Source of the DNA: M3007 sp964646615
Lineage (GTDB): Bacteria; Bacteroidota; Bacteroidia; Chitinophagales; Saprospiraceae
Assembly: GCA_964646615.1 (NCBI GenBank)
Contig: CAZYEV010000018.1
Coordinates: forward strand, 1 to 64,000
Length of the DNA stretch: 64,000 bases
Reading direction: 5' to 3'
A model generated the notes under the pieces. The model did not search any database. It had not been told where the DNA came from and worked only from the letters and a program-made list of their open reading frames with translations. The position numbers and the translations under genes are program-made. Shown one piece after another: positions 46,056-54,761 of the stretch; position 1 is the stretch's first letter; every line of letters starts with the position of its first letter.

Positions 46056-48755
46056 TCAGTCAAACTCGATGGTGTCGCCGGCTTTGTAGGTCTCTTTGGT
46101 GCCGCTGCCTTTTTTATCCGTTACCGCTGGCGGTTCAGGCGCGGCGTCGAAGAGTGTGCCTTGCTGAGCGATGGGCTCTGCTGCGGCTGGAGGAGATGGC
46201 CTTTCCGGTGCAGTGGTGTCGTCTAATTCCTGGATGTCGGATAGGAGGACATCGCTCAGTTTGTTGCCCACGGCCTTCCAACCTTTGACGTCCATGAAGT
46301 CCCCGAGGCTGATTTCGCCGCTCATGGGTTTGCCCTTGACGCGGAGGGTATAGCGGATGCGCGGGTTGGGTTTGACGCTGGCGAAGAGCAGTTTCGATTT
46401 GGGGTGGTCGGTGATGTAAGTGAAGCGCTCGCGCAAGCGCGCCGTTTCGATGCGGAATCGTTTGACCATCGTCCAGCCCTTGTGACCGTCGAAGTGCACG
46501 GCATTGACGATGGTATCCGGATGGAACTTGCCGATGTAGAGCACGTCCTTAGGCTCGAAGCGCTGCAACAGGTCGGTATCCGTTTGCTCGTAGGAGCCGT
46601 CGCGGTAGAGGACGAGCAGCTGGTCGCCGGTGTCGAACTCGCCCAACAGACGCCCGCGCTCCTGGGTGTTGAGGCGGCCAGTGATGTCGTCGTACCAGAT
46701 TTTCTGGGCGCCGATAGTGCTTTTGCCTACCTCTTTTTGGCGGATGCTCTTGACCGGGTATTTGGTCAGGATATTGCCCTGGGCGTCGCGGCCTTTGATG
46801 GCTAATTCGGCGAAATCGTAGTCAAATACTTTGATTTTGGCCGGACAGCCCGGGCTGAGCGTTACGGTAACCACCTCGCTTTCGCCATTAGGGTTGGCCG
46901 TCAGGTAAAGGATGCGCGAACCCTTGCCACTGCCACCCACCGGATATTCTTTGTCGCGCGTGATGGCGGTTACATTAAATCGCTTGGCCATAGTGCGGCC
47001 CGTCTTGCCGTCCACATAGGCTAAGTTATAGGTGGTGCGTTCGTCGTTCTTTTTCCAAACGGCTACGTGAATGATGTCTTTGCCCACGAAAACCTTTTCG
47101 CCGATGCGCACCACCTTCATGACACCATCGCGGCGAAAGACGATGATGTCGTCAATGTCGGAGCAGTCCTGGACGAACTCGTCCTTTTTCAGGCCGTAGC
47201 CGATGAAGCCGCCGGCGCGGTCCACGTAGAGTTTGGCATTGTTGGCCACCACTTCGGCAGCGCGGATTTCATCGAAGACAGCTATTTCGGTTTTGCGCTC
47301 GCGTCCGGCGCCGTATTTTTCTAAAAGACGGCGGAAGTAGGCAATGGCGTAATCGGTCAGGTGCGCCAGATGGTGCAGTGTTTCGCGCAGCTGTTCGTTG
47401 AGGTGGGCGATTTCCTCATCGGCCTTGAAAGTGTTGTATTTAGAGATGCGTTTGATGCGAATTTCGGTCAGGCGCACTAAGTCGTCCTGCGTCAGCGCGC
47501 GGAGGAGTTTGATCTTGTCGGTCTTTTTTCGATAGTCCGGGTCGTCGGGCGTAATGACGTATCGGCGCAGGCCGGTTTCGATGGTCTGCAGTACGGCCTC
47601 CCAGGTTTCGCACTCTTCGATGTCGCGATAGATGCGTTTTTCGATGAAAATTTTCTCCAGCGATGCGAAATGGAGCTTCTCTTCCAGTTCACCTCGCAGG
47701 ATTTCGAGTTCCTGACGCAGCAAGTCCTTGGTGTTTTCGGTAGAGATGCGCAGCAGTTCGTTCACATCGGTGAACATGGGCCGGTTGCCCTGAATGACGC
47801 AGCAGTTGGGGCTGATGCTGACCTCGCAATCGGTGAAGGCGTACAGGGCGTCTATCGTTACGTCGGGGCTGACACCGGGCTGCAGTTCAATTTCGATATC
47901 TACTTCGGCCGCCGTCTTGTCGGTAACGCGCTTGATTTTTATCTGGCCTTTTTCGTTGGCCTTGAGGATGGAGTCAATCAAGTCGCTGACAAACACACCA
48001 TAGGGCAGTTCGGTGATGCGCAACGTCTTTTTGTCCACTTCCTGAATGCGGGCGCGCACACGCACTTTGCCCCCACGCGCGCCAGCGTTGTATTGGCTGA
48101 CGTCCACCAAGCCACCTGTAGGAAAATCTGGATACAGATTGACCTCGCGCCCTTCCAGGGCAGCCATGCTGGCTTCGCACAACTCGATGAAATTGTGCGG
48201 CAACACCTTAGTGCTCAGGCCCACGGCAATGCCTTCCACACCCTGGGCCAGCAGCAGCGGGAATTTCATGGGCAGCGTAATGGGCTCCCGCTTGCGGCCG
48301 TCATACGACATCTGCCAGCGCGTCGTCTGGGGGTTAAAAGCCACTTCGAGGGCAAACTTCGTCAGGCGGGCCTCGATGTAGCGCGGCGCTGCTGCCGGGT
48401 CGCCGGTGCGATAGTCGCCCCAGTTGCCCTGGCAGTCAATAAGCAGGTCTTTCTGGCCCAGGTTCACCAAAGCATCGCCGATGGCCGCATCGCCGTGCGG
48501 GTGGTACTGCATCGTCTGGCCGATGAGGTTGGCCACCTTGTGATAGCGCCCGTCGTGTTGCTCATACATGGCGTGCAGGATGCGACGCTGCACGGGTTTG
48601 AGGCCGTCTTCAATGGCCGGCACAGCTCGCTCCAGGATGACGTAGGAGGCATAGTCCAGAAAGTAGTTCTGGTACATGCCGGATAGGGTAATGAGCTGTT
48701 CGTCGCCGGCTGCGGCAGTAGGCGGTACGGAGGTGTCTTTTTTAGAACGCGCCAT
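46056..48755 (-). CDS. parC: DNA topoisomerase IV subunit A (ParC; GyrA family)
   Basis: An 899-residue type IIA topoisomerase A subunit. The breakage-reunion domain starts DYASYVILERAVPAIEDGLKP, and the catalytic tyrosine lies in DPAAAPRYIEARLTKFA; QGVEGIAVGLSTKVLPHNF follows. The C-terminal region has the repeated blades of the ParC/GyrA beta-pinwheel; I do not see a clear GyrA box, which favours ParC. The charged tail has Pro/Ala-rich linkers. Start ATG 48755 (ARSKKDTSVPP) is chosen; the frame to 48782 crosses a palindrome. The B subunit is not adjacent. Confidence 0.88.
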   Translation of the reverse strand: MARSKKDTSVPPTAAAGDEQLITLSGMYQNYFLDYASYVILERAVPAIEDGLKPVQRRILHAMYEQHDGRYHKVANLIGQTMQYHPHGDAAIGDALVNLGQKDLLIDCQGNWGDYRTGDPAAAPRYIEARLTKFALEVAFNPQTTRWQMSYDGRKREPITLPMKFPLLLAQGVEGIAVGLSTKVLPHNFIELCEASMAALEGREVNLYPDFPTGGLVDVSQYNAGARGGKVRVRARIQEVDKKTLRITELPYGVFVSDLIDSILKANEKGQIKIKRVTDKTAAEVDIEIELQPGVSPDVTIDALYAFTDCEVSISPNCCVIQGNRPMFTDVNELLRISTENTKDLLRQELEILRGELEEKLHFASLEKIFIEKRIYRDIEECETWEAVLQTIETGLRRYVITPDDPDYRKKTDKIKLLRALTQDDLVRLTEIRIKRISKYNTFKADEEIAHLNEQLRETLHHLAHLTDYAIAYFRRLLEKYGAGRERKTEIAVFDEIRAAEVVANNAKLYVDRAGGFIGYGLKKDEFVQDCSDIDDIIVFRRDGVMKVVRIGEKVFVGKDIIHVAVWKKNDERTTYNLAYVDGKTGRTMAKRFNVTAITRDKEYPVGGSGKGSRILYLTANPNGESEVVTVTLSPGCPAKIKVFDYDFAELAIKGRDAQGNILTKYPVKSIRQKEVGKSTIGAQKIWYDDITGRLNTQERGRLLGEFDTGDQLLVLYRDGSYEQTDTDLLQRFEPKDVLYIGKFHPDTIVNAVHFDGHKGWTMVKRFRIETARLRERFTYITDHPKSKLLFASVKPNPRIRYTLRVKGKPMSGEISLGDFMDVKGWKAVGNKLSDVLLSDIQELDDTTAPERPSPPAAAEPIAQQGTLFDAAPEPPAVTDKKGSGTKETYKAGDTIEFD

Positions 48756-48773
48756 GGTGGGTGATTTTTTTTG

Positions 48774-48814
48774 GCCAAACAAGTTTGGCGGTTACTATGC
48801 CAGACAGGTTTGGC
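48774..48814. repeat. two CCAAA-type palindromes in the parC leader
   Basis: GCCAAACAAGTTTGGC at 48774-48789 (identical to the 9673 unit read on the other strand) and a slightly degenerate GCCAGACAGGTTTGGC at 48799-48814; centres 25 bp apart. They lie between the predicted transcript start and the parC ATG. Confidence 0.75.
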
Positions 48815-48824
48815 GGTTGCGGGG

Positions 48825-48832
48825 CAAAGGTA
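48825..48832 (-). promoter_or_regulatory. -7 box of parC
   Basis: TACCTTTG on the minus strand, 69 bp upstream of the ATG at 48755 and upstream of the two palindromes. Confidence 0.65.
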
Positions 48833-48976
48833 AGGCAAAGGCTTTGTGTTTTTAAAACAAAAGGTTTTGAGTAGGCGTCCAAACAGATGGCGGCGGGGGT
48901 GGGTTGTCAGGGCAGGGTGGTTTTATTAGGGGGACAACTATGGTGGTAATTGTCTTTATCCGAGGGTGAGATTTTG

Positions 48977-50932
48977 CTATTTTGCCACCATCAGCATTTT
49001 GCTCAATAGGGCTACCTCGCGCCCCAGGCTCCAATTTTTGGCGTATAAGAAGTTGAGGCGTTGGCGTTCGGCATCGGTCAGGATTTCCTCCGGCGCAGTC
49101 GCCACTTTTGCCGCGTTCTCCCTTGGCAGCTTTGCTAAGGAAGCAGGCGAAAAGACCGCGGGCGGCAGAGCGGGCATTGAGCCGGATTGGGCAACAGGTG
49201 CGTAGCCCACCCAGGTTTTGCGGCCCAAGAGGACGGGTAGCCAGTTTTGGAGGAGGGCTTTTCTGTTTTTTACCCCCCAAAACAGTACCGGACTGAACAG
49301 CAGCAGCAAAAGACAGGCGGCGATGTCGAAGGCGCGTTTGGCGCGGCGGTGTTCGGGCTGAGCCAGCCGAAAGGCCGGTGCGATGGAGTACAGCTCGCCG
49401 GGGCGGTCTTTACTGCTGCTGCCGATGATATGCGCACTGCCGGCGGGCAGGGTTTTATAGCGAATGCGAGCGCCGAGGCATTGCATGGCGTCGAGCATAT
49501 CGCGGATAGCGACGTCTTGGGTGCAGAAGATGATTTCATCGGCCTCGAAGAGTTCAACTAAGGTGGTCAGGCGATGCAGTTGATCCGGAAGCAGGGTGGT
49601 GGTCAGTTGCCAGGCAACTTCGGCGCGTTGGAGGAGTTGTTGGGCGCGCTCGCATTCGGCTGGGCTACCTACGATGAGGATATTTCGGCGAAGTGTCTGG
49701 CCGATGCGCCAGCTGCGGTATTCAACAAAATAAAGCAGCACGCGCAACAGCGATAGCCCGGCGGCCGTCCAAATAGCGCCTAACACCAGCACGGCCCGCG
49801 AGGGCCGAAACGCCTGATCGAGAAAGCCGTAAATGGCAGCCAGCAGCACGGCGCCTACACCGACATTGCGCAGCAGGCGAACCAAATCGTAGCGGCGGTC
49901 ATAACTGCCTCCTAACCAGAGCACGGCCAGCCACACGCTCACATACAGCGGGAAATTGAACCATAAGATAGCTGGCTGGAAGTAGTCGGGGTCTTTGTAG
50001 TAGTAATGTGCCCAGAAGTCTTTTATGGCTACGAAGCCCCCGTACATCAGGGCCGCATCCAGAATAGGTAGCCACGCGCGATGGGCAGCCTGAGCCAACA
50101 GCGCCGCCACTGCTCGCAGGGCGATGGCAATTTGCAGCAAAAAGACCAGCAACCCTGCTCCGCCGCGCCGAAAGTGCTTGCGGGCGAAGATGATCATGGC
50201 CTCATAAAAGCGCCGCACATAGCGGAAGTCTTTCTGCGTGCTTTCGCCCTTGTAATGCAGGATGCGCGTGTGGGGAAGGTAGTAGTTTTGAAAGCCCGCC
50301 TGCTGGAGGCGATACGACAGGTCAATGTCTTCGCCGTACATGAAAAAGGCCTCATCGAGCAAACCCGCCTGCTCCAAAGCGCTGCGGCGGATGAACATAA
50401 AACACCCGGCCAACACCTCGACGGGATGCGTCTGGTCAGGGTCAAGATGGCCCAAATAATAACCGTTGAAGCGCGCACTTCGCGGGAACAAAGCCCCCAG
50501 CCCAATCATCTTGCAGAAAGAAACCCACGGTGTGGGGAAGCCGCGTTTGCTTTCAGGCAGGTATTGGCCACTGCCGTCGAGCATGCGAACGCCCAGGGCA
50601 CCAGCATCGGGATGTGCGTCCATGAAAGCCAGACAATGCCGAAATGTATCCTCTTCCACCAGCGTATCGGGGTTGAGTAGCAACACATACTCGCCCCGGC
50701 TCTGGCGAATGGCCTGATTATTGGCCGCCGCAAACCCCACGTTTTCAGCGTTCGCTATAAGCTTTACCTCAGGAAAACGCCGCCGTACCAGGTCCACCGA
50801 GTCGTCCGTCGAGGCATTATCCACCACCCAGACCTCCCCTTCCACACCCGTCAAGGCGCGTTGCACCGAAAGCAGACACTGCTCCAGAAAAGCGCTGACG
50901 TTGTAACTGACAATGACCACAGACAGGCGCAT
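48977..50932 (-). CDS. glycosyltransferase family 2 fused to a truncated polyprenyl glycosylphosphotransferase-like region
   Basis: A 651-residue protein. Residues 1-230 are a GT-A glycosyltransferase (LSVVIVSYNVSAFLEQCL, VVDNASTDDS, NPDT at 87-90, FMYGEDIDLSYRLQQAG), like rhamnosyltransferases of surface polysaccharides. From about 265 follow several membrane helices, a nucleotide-binding-like section (NILIVGSPAECERAQQLLQ) and AKRAFDIAACLLLLLFSPVLF, which matches the start of a WcaJ/PglC-type sugar transferase. The catalytic part of that family is missing; instead there is a Pro/Ala-rich tail. The whole reads as a transferase with a remodelled membrane anchor. A TTTTG box sits so close to the ATG that the mRNA may be nearly leaderless. 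Confidence 0.8.
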   Translation of the reverse strand: MRLSVVIVSYNVSAFLEQCLLSVQRALTGVEGEVWVVDNASTDDSVDLVRRRFPEVKLIANAENVGFAAANNQAIRQSRGEYVLLLNPDTLVEEDTFRHCLAFMDAHPDAGALGVRMLDGSGQYLPESKRGFPTPWVSFCKMIGLGALFPRSARFNGYYLGHLDPDQTHPVEVLAGCFMFIRRSALEQAGLLDEAFFMYGEDIDLSYRLQQAGFQNYYLPHTRILHYKGESTQKDFRYVRRFYEAMIIFARKHFRRGGAGLLVFLLQIAIALRAVAALLAQAAHRAWLPILDAALMYGGFVAIKDFWAHYYYKDPDYFQPAILWFNFPLYVSVWLAVLWLGGSYDRRYDLVRLLRNVGVGAVLLAAIYGFLDQAFRPSRAVLVLGAIWTAAGLSLLRVLLYFVEYRSWRIGQTLRRNILIVGSPAECERAQQLLQRAEVAWQLTTTLLPDQLHRLTTLVELFEADEIIFCTQDVAIRDMLDAMQCLGARIRYKTLPAGSAHIIGSSSKDRPGELYSIAPAFRLAQPEHRRAKRAFDIAACLLLLLFSPVLFWGVKNRKALLQNWLPVLLGRKTWVGYAPVAQSGSMPALPPAVFSPASLAKLPRENAAKVATAPEEILTDAERQRLNFLYAKNWSLGREVALLSKMLMVAK

Positions 50933-51064
50933 GGCGCAAAAGTGCAGCGCCTTCGGCCTTCGCCGTGTCGGCTTTCTTCAAAAGAATAGCCCACAGAGGC
51001 ACAACCCACCGGCCCTCGCAGCGCCCACATCCCAAAATTTTTCCTTTTTTCTGGTGGCTTCGGC

Positions 51065-51072
51065 TACCTTTG
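51065..51072 (+). promoter_or_regulatory. -7 box of the PpiD-like gene
   Basis: TACCTTTG, 69 bp before the ATG at 51142. Confidence 0.65.
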
Positions 51073-51141
51073 CGTCTGCTTTTTTGAAAGCGCCCTGTGT
51101 TTTCGGTTTTAAAAATTTGACTATCAACTTTTTGTGACAAA

Positions 51142-53262
51142 ATGGCCTTAATCGGAACGATTCGCAAAAACGGGTGGATTCTCATCGTGCTCATGGTGTT
51201 GGCTTTGGGCGGCTTTATCCTGATGGACATTATCAGCAACGCCCAACGCTACAGCTCTGCCGACATCAATACCATCGGCAAGGTGAAAGGCGTCGAGATC
51301 AAGCGCTCGGAATTTGATACGTACGAAAAACTCATTTACTCCAACCCACAGCCCGGTATGGGCTATCAGATTCGCCAGCAGGTATGGGACTACTTTGTAG
51401 AGCGCACGCTGCTGGAAAAAGAAGCTGAAACCTTAGGCCTCGGCGTAGGCAAAGAGGAATTGATGGACCTGCAGTTCGGGCAAAACCTCAGCCAGGTGAT
51501 CCTGCAGCGCTTTGCCGGCCCCGACGGCCAGCCCAACCGCGAGCAACTGAACAACATCAAAAACGCCATTGAGTCGGGCAATTTCACCGACCCGATGAAC
51601 CGCGCCTACTGGGCCACGCAGGAAAAGGAAATCATCGCCGAACGCCTGCAAGAAAAAATTGGCGCTCTGGTTACCAAAGCCATCTATGCACCGGCCTGGC
51701 AGGCCGAAATGGCCTACCGTGAGAGCAACCAGCGCGCCAACTTTCTGTACGTGCGCATCCCCTACGACAGGGTGCCCGATAATGAAGTTACGCTCACGGA
51801 CGACGATTTCAAGGCCTATCTAAAAGAAAACCCACGGCTCTATTACCAATTTGACGAGACGCGCACGGTGGAATACGTCGAGCTGAATGTTTACCCGACG
51901 GCAAGCGATAGCGCCGTAGCTTACGAAGCCGCCTGGAAACTGTGGGAAGGGCTGCGCGCTGCTGAAAACGACTCACTCTACACGGTAACCAACCGCGGCA
52001 CCGTGGACAGCCGCTTCCGCAAAAAAGACGACTTGCCCGCCGCTGCTGCCGACTCGCTGACTACGGCACCCGTGGGTACCATCGTCGGCCCGTTCTTTGA
52101 CCAGGGCAAATGGGTCATTGCCAAAATCCTCAGCCGCAAACTGGTGCCCGACTCCGTGCAGGCACGCCACATCCTGCTGCGCGACGCAACGCCCGAAAAC
52201 GAGAAGAAAATTGACAGCCTCATGGAGCTGTTGACCTCGAAAAAGGCCCGTTTCGACTCGCTGGCCATCGCCAACAGCGCCGACCCCGGCTCGGCAGCCA
52301 AAGGTGGCGACCTGGGCTGGTTTTCCGAAGGCGTCATGGTGCCCGAGTTCAATGCAGCCTGCTTCTACGACTCTGAAATCGGCAAATACTATAAGGTATC
52401 TACCCAGTTCGGCTGGCACCTCATCGAGGTTACGGGCAAAAAATTCCTCAACAACCAGGCAGGCGTGCGCTTAGCCACCCTCACGCAGCCCATCGAGCCG
52501 AGCAAAGAGACCCAGCAGCGCGTCAAGGACAAAGCACTGGAAATCCTTCAACAGGCCAAAACGCGCCAGGACCTGGTCGAACTGGCTAAAAAAGAAGGCT
52601 ACATGGTCATGCCCAGCCAGCCACTGAAAGCCACCGATTTTACCCTGAGCTCGTTTGGCCAGGGCGAAGAGGCGCGCGAAATCGTCCGCTGGGCCTTCGA
52701 GCCTAAAACGAAAGTGGACGCCGTAGCGCAGGAAGTGTTCTCCTTCCGCGACCCCAACGGCGGCTACTTCGACAGCAAATACGTGCTGGTCGCACTCAAG
52801 AGCATCACACCAGCAGGTGAACCCACGGTGGCTACCCTTAAGAACAACCCGCGCGTCGAAACGGAAGTCCGCAACCGCAAGAAGGCCGAAATCCTCAAGA
52901 ATAAAATCGGCAATAAGACTGACCTGAATGCCCTGGCCGCAGAGTGGAATGTTCCTGTGGATACGGCGCAAAACATTACAATGACCCAGGCCTTCCTGCC
53001 CGCTGCCGGTGCGGAGCCACGCCTGATAGGCGCCGTGTTCCACCTGGCTAAAGGAGGCTCCACCACCAAGCCCATTGCTGGCAACAACGGCGTCTATGTC
53101 GCTCGCCTGCTGGAAAACATTCCGGAACTGGCTGCTCCACCGGACTTAGCCATGTTCCGCCGCCAGGCCGCTTCCTCCACTGCTGCCTCACTGCGCATGA
53201 GCTGGCTCCCCCTCTGGCGCAAATACGCCGACATTGACGACTACCGCAGCAGATTTTTCTAA
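51142..53262 (+). CDS. membrane-anchored peptidyl-prolyl isomerase (SurA/PpiD-like)
   Basis: A 706-residue protein. One N-terminal membrane helix (GWILIVLMVLALGGFILMDI) is followed by a SurA_N-type chaperone domain (EIKRSEFDTYEKLI; YFVERTLLEKEAETLGLGV) and a parvulin domain in the middle (VQARHILLRDATPENEKK to STQFGWHLIEVTG, with GGDLGWFSEGVMVPEF). It would fold outer membrane or secreted proteins in the periplasm. The N terminus ALIGTIRKNG is the usual one in Bacteroidota PpiD-like proteins. A terminator follows the gene. Confidence 0.92.
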   Translation: MALIGTIRKNGWILIVLMVLALGGFILMDIISNAQRYSSADINTIGKVKGVEIKRSEFDTYEKLIYSNPQPGMGYQIRQQVWDYFVERTLLEKEAETLGLGVGKEELMDLQFGQNLSQVILQRFAGPDGQPNREQLNNIKNAIESGNFTDPMNRAYWATQEKEIIAERLQEKIGALVTKAIYAPAWQAEMAYRESNQRANFLYVRIPYDRVPDNEVTLTDDDFKAYLKENPRLYYQFDETRTVEYVELNVYPTASDSAVAYEAAWKLWEGLRAAENDSLYTVTNRGTVDSRFRKKDDLPAAAADSLTTAPVGTIVGPFFDQGKWVIAKILSRKLVPDSVQARHILLRDATPENEKKIDSLMELLTSKKARFDSLAIANSADPGSAAKGGDLGWFSEGVMVPEFNAACFYDSEIGKYYKVSTQFGWHLIEVTGKKFLNNQAGVRLATLTQPIEPSKETQQRVKDKALEILQQAKTRQDLVELAKKEGYMVMPSQPLKATDFTLSSFGQGEEAREIVRWAFEPKTKVDAVAQEVFSFRDPNGGYFDSKYVLVALKSITPAGEPTVATLKNNPRVETEVRNRKKAEILKNKIGNKTDLNALAAEWNVPVDTAQNITMTQAFLPAAGAEPRLIGAVFHLAKGGSTTKPIAGNNGVYVARLLENIPELAAPPDLAMFRRQAASSTAASLRMSWLPLWRKYADIDDYRSRFF

Positions 53263-53307
53263 CGCAACACCGAAAGCAAAACACCCGCACTAAGGGCAAC
53301 CGAATAG

Positions 53308-53351
53308 CGAGGGCACCGGGAGCATAATCTCGGCGCCCTCGCAGCTTTTTA
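53308..53351 (+). terminator. terminator after the PpiD-like gene
   Basis: GCGAGGGCACCG with CGGCGCCCTCGC (one mismatch) around a twelve-base loop, then AGCTTTTTAG. Confidence 0.75.
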
Positions 53352-53395
53352 GCGCTGGAAAACACACAAAACTTGGCCACTGTCCACATCTTCCG

Positions 53396-53403
53396 CACCT
53401 TTG
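53396..53403 (+). promoter_or_regulatory. -7-like box of the 182-residue hypothetical gene
   Basis: CACCTTTG, 34 bp before the ATG at 53438; differs from TAnnTTTG at the first base. Confidence 0.45.
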
Positions 53404-53437
53404 AGGCTCTGACCCGTTCACTAAAACATCCCGCACA

Positions 53438-53986
53438 ATGACCTTCACCGAGCAAGATTATTTCAACTTCCAGCGCAAAGTAGAGCGCTACAAAGAAGTG
53501 CTCCAAAACACAGAGCGCTACCGTCAGTACTGGCAAACCGAACTCAAACCCGCTCTGTTGGAACACCTGCGCAAGGCCGCTGAACTGGCCCAACTGAACT
53601 GCACCGTTGAGGAACGTTCCGAAATTCAGAACCTGGAGGCCCTCGTCCTCTCGCTCGGCCACAGCCAGAGCGGCCTGGGCGAACCTTTAGGCGAAGGGGT
53701 GCATCGAGATCTCATCAAACACAACGGTTCGCTGGTCTATCAGCAGCTCTTCAACGGCAAAATCATGGTGATGGTTAACTACCCCTACATCGAACGCTAC
53801 GGCCAGCCCCAGCCACCCAAAACCTTAGCCATCTACCGACCAGAGGAAATTAAAGAGCCGTACGTCATTCGCCACTTAGAAACCTTCATCTCCGAAATCA
53901 CCTTCTGGGAAGACTACGACGACGACCGCCCCGACGAAAACCAGCGCATTGGCTTCAAACTCAACTTCGAGCGCGAGGAAGCATAG
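53438..53986 (+). CDS. conserved-looking hypothetical cytoplasmic protein
   Basis: A 182-residue soluble protein, not recognised. It has no signal peptide or membrane segment. The N-terminal third is a charged helix (QDYFNFQRKVERYKEVLQNTERY), the middle has NGSLVYQQLFNGKIMVMVNYPYIE, and the C terminus is acidic (EDYDDDRPDENQRIGF). Codon use fits the host. It stands alone between terminators and a converging SH3 gene. Confidence 0.7.
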   Translation: MTFTEQDYFNFQRKVERYKEVLQNTERYRQYWQTELKPALLEHLRKAAELAQLNCTVEERSEIQNLEALVLSLGHSQSGLGEPLGEGVHRDLIKHNGSLVYQQLFNGKIMVMVNYPYIERYGQPQPPKTLAIYRPEEIKEPYVIRHLETFISEITFWEDYDDDRPDENQRIGFKLNFEREEA

Positions 53987-54009
53987 GGACACTTCCGGGC
54001 ATGTTGGCC

Positions 54010-54543
54010 TCAGGGTTCCAGGTAGTGGCTGTGCACATAGCCCTCTACCTCAGCCCATATCCCATTCACCAATGCCCGCACTCTCACCCGGTACCAGGGG
54101 CTGTAGGAGCGGTCGCTTACCGTTACCTGTGTTCCTCTGGGCAAAGAAGCCAACGCCTCGTAATAGGTGCCGGGGCCGGCTCTGAGGTAGAGCGCCTTTG
54201 CACTTACGCGATATACCGTCGGCACCGCTACAGCTGCCTTTGAACTTTCCCGGTAAAAATCCGACTCATACTGGCTGCTATTACCATAAGGTGAAGTTAC
54301 AGCGGGAGAGGTTTGCGATGAGCGTGCTGGAGCGGAATACCGCGTCCGGCCACTTGTTCCGCCCGCGCATACGCCACAGGAGCCGCCACTGTTGCAGTGC
54401 GCGCAATAATTGCAGGTCTTGCAGGCCGTGCAGTAAGCAGAACCCACGCAACGACCACAGCAATCGCTCTCTCGACCAAGCCCACCTGGAGTGTCGCCCA
54501 AAAAGAGCAGGCACATCAAAAGCCCGAATAAGAATGCCTTCAT
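54010..54543 (-). CDS. secreted cysteine-rich protein with bacterial SH3 domain
   Basis: A 177-residue protein with a signal peptide (KAFLFGLLMCLLFLGDTPG). Residues 28-62 carry eleven cysteines in CC, CxxC and CxxxC spacings (for instance CTACKTCNYCAHC), interleaved with Gly/Ser, perhaps a metal-binding or disulfide knot. A Ser/Pro linker follows, then an SH3_3 domain (VSAKALYLRAGPGTYYEALAS, RGTQVTVSDRSYSPWYRVRV) that may bind cell wall. The Cys cluster type recurs in Bacteroidota but its role is unknown to me. Confidence 0.7.
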   Translation of the reverse strand: MKAFLFGLLMCLLFLGDTPGGLGRESDCCGRCVGSAYCTACKTCNYCAHCNSGGSCGVCAGGTSGRTRYSAPARSSQTSPAVTSPYGNSSQYESDFYRESSKAAVAVPTVYRVSAKALYLRAGPGTYYEALASLPRGTQVTVSDRSYSPWYRVRVRALVNGIWAEVEGYVHSHYLEP

Positions 54544-54761
54544 GGCAGCGCAAAAACTTACAGGTGCATTACAGCAGTAAACATAAGCATTCTAGACGAT
54601 CCGGGTGCTTCAGAGGGCCTTCCAATGTCCTTTGTCCGACTGCCCTTAAGCCCCTAAGGCCACTGCCTTCATCCAGATTTTTTTCTCTTTGATATAAAAA
54701 AAGCAGCCTCCGCCACAGTCGCCTTTAATCTTGCCGTCTCTTTCGTAAAGCGTCTTTTCCC

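Noticed and set aside
48852..49280. 142-residue Pro-rich open frame on the minus strand
   Set aside because: It is an out-of-frame shadow of the glycosyltransferase tail and its downstream flank, without domain features.
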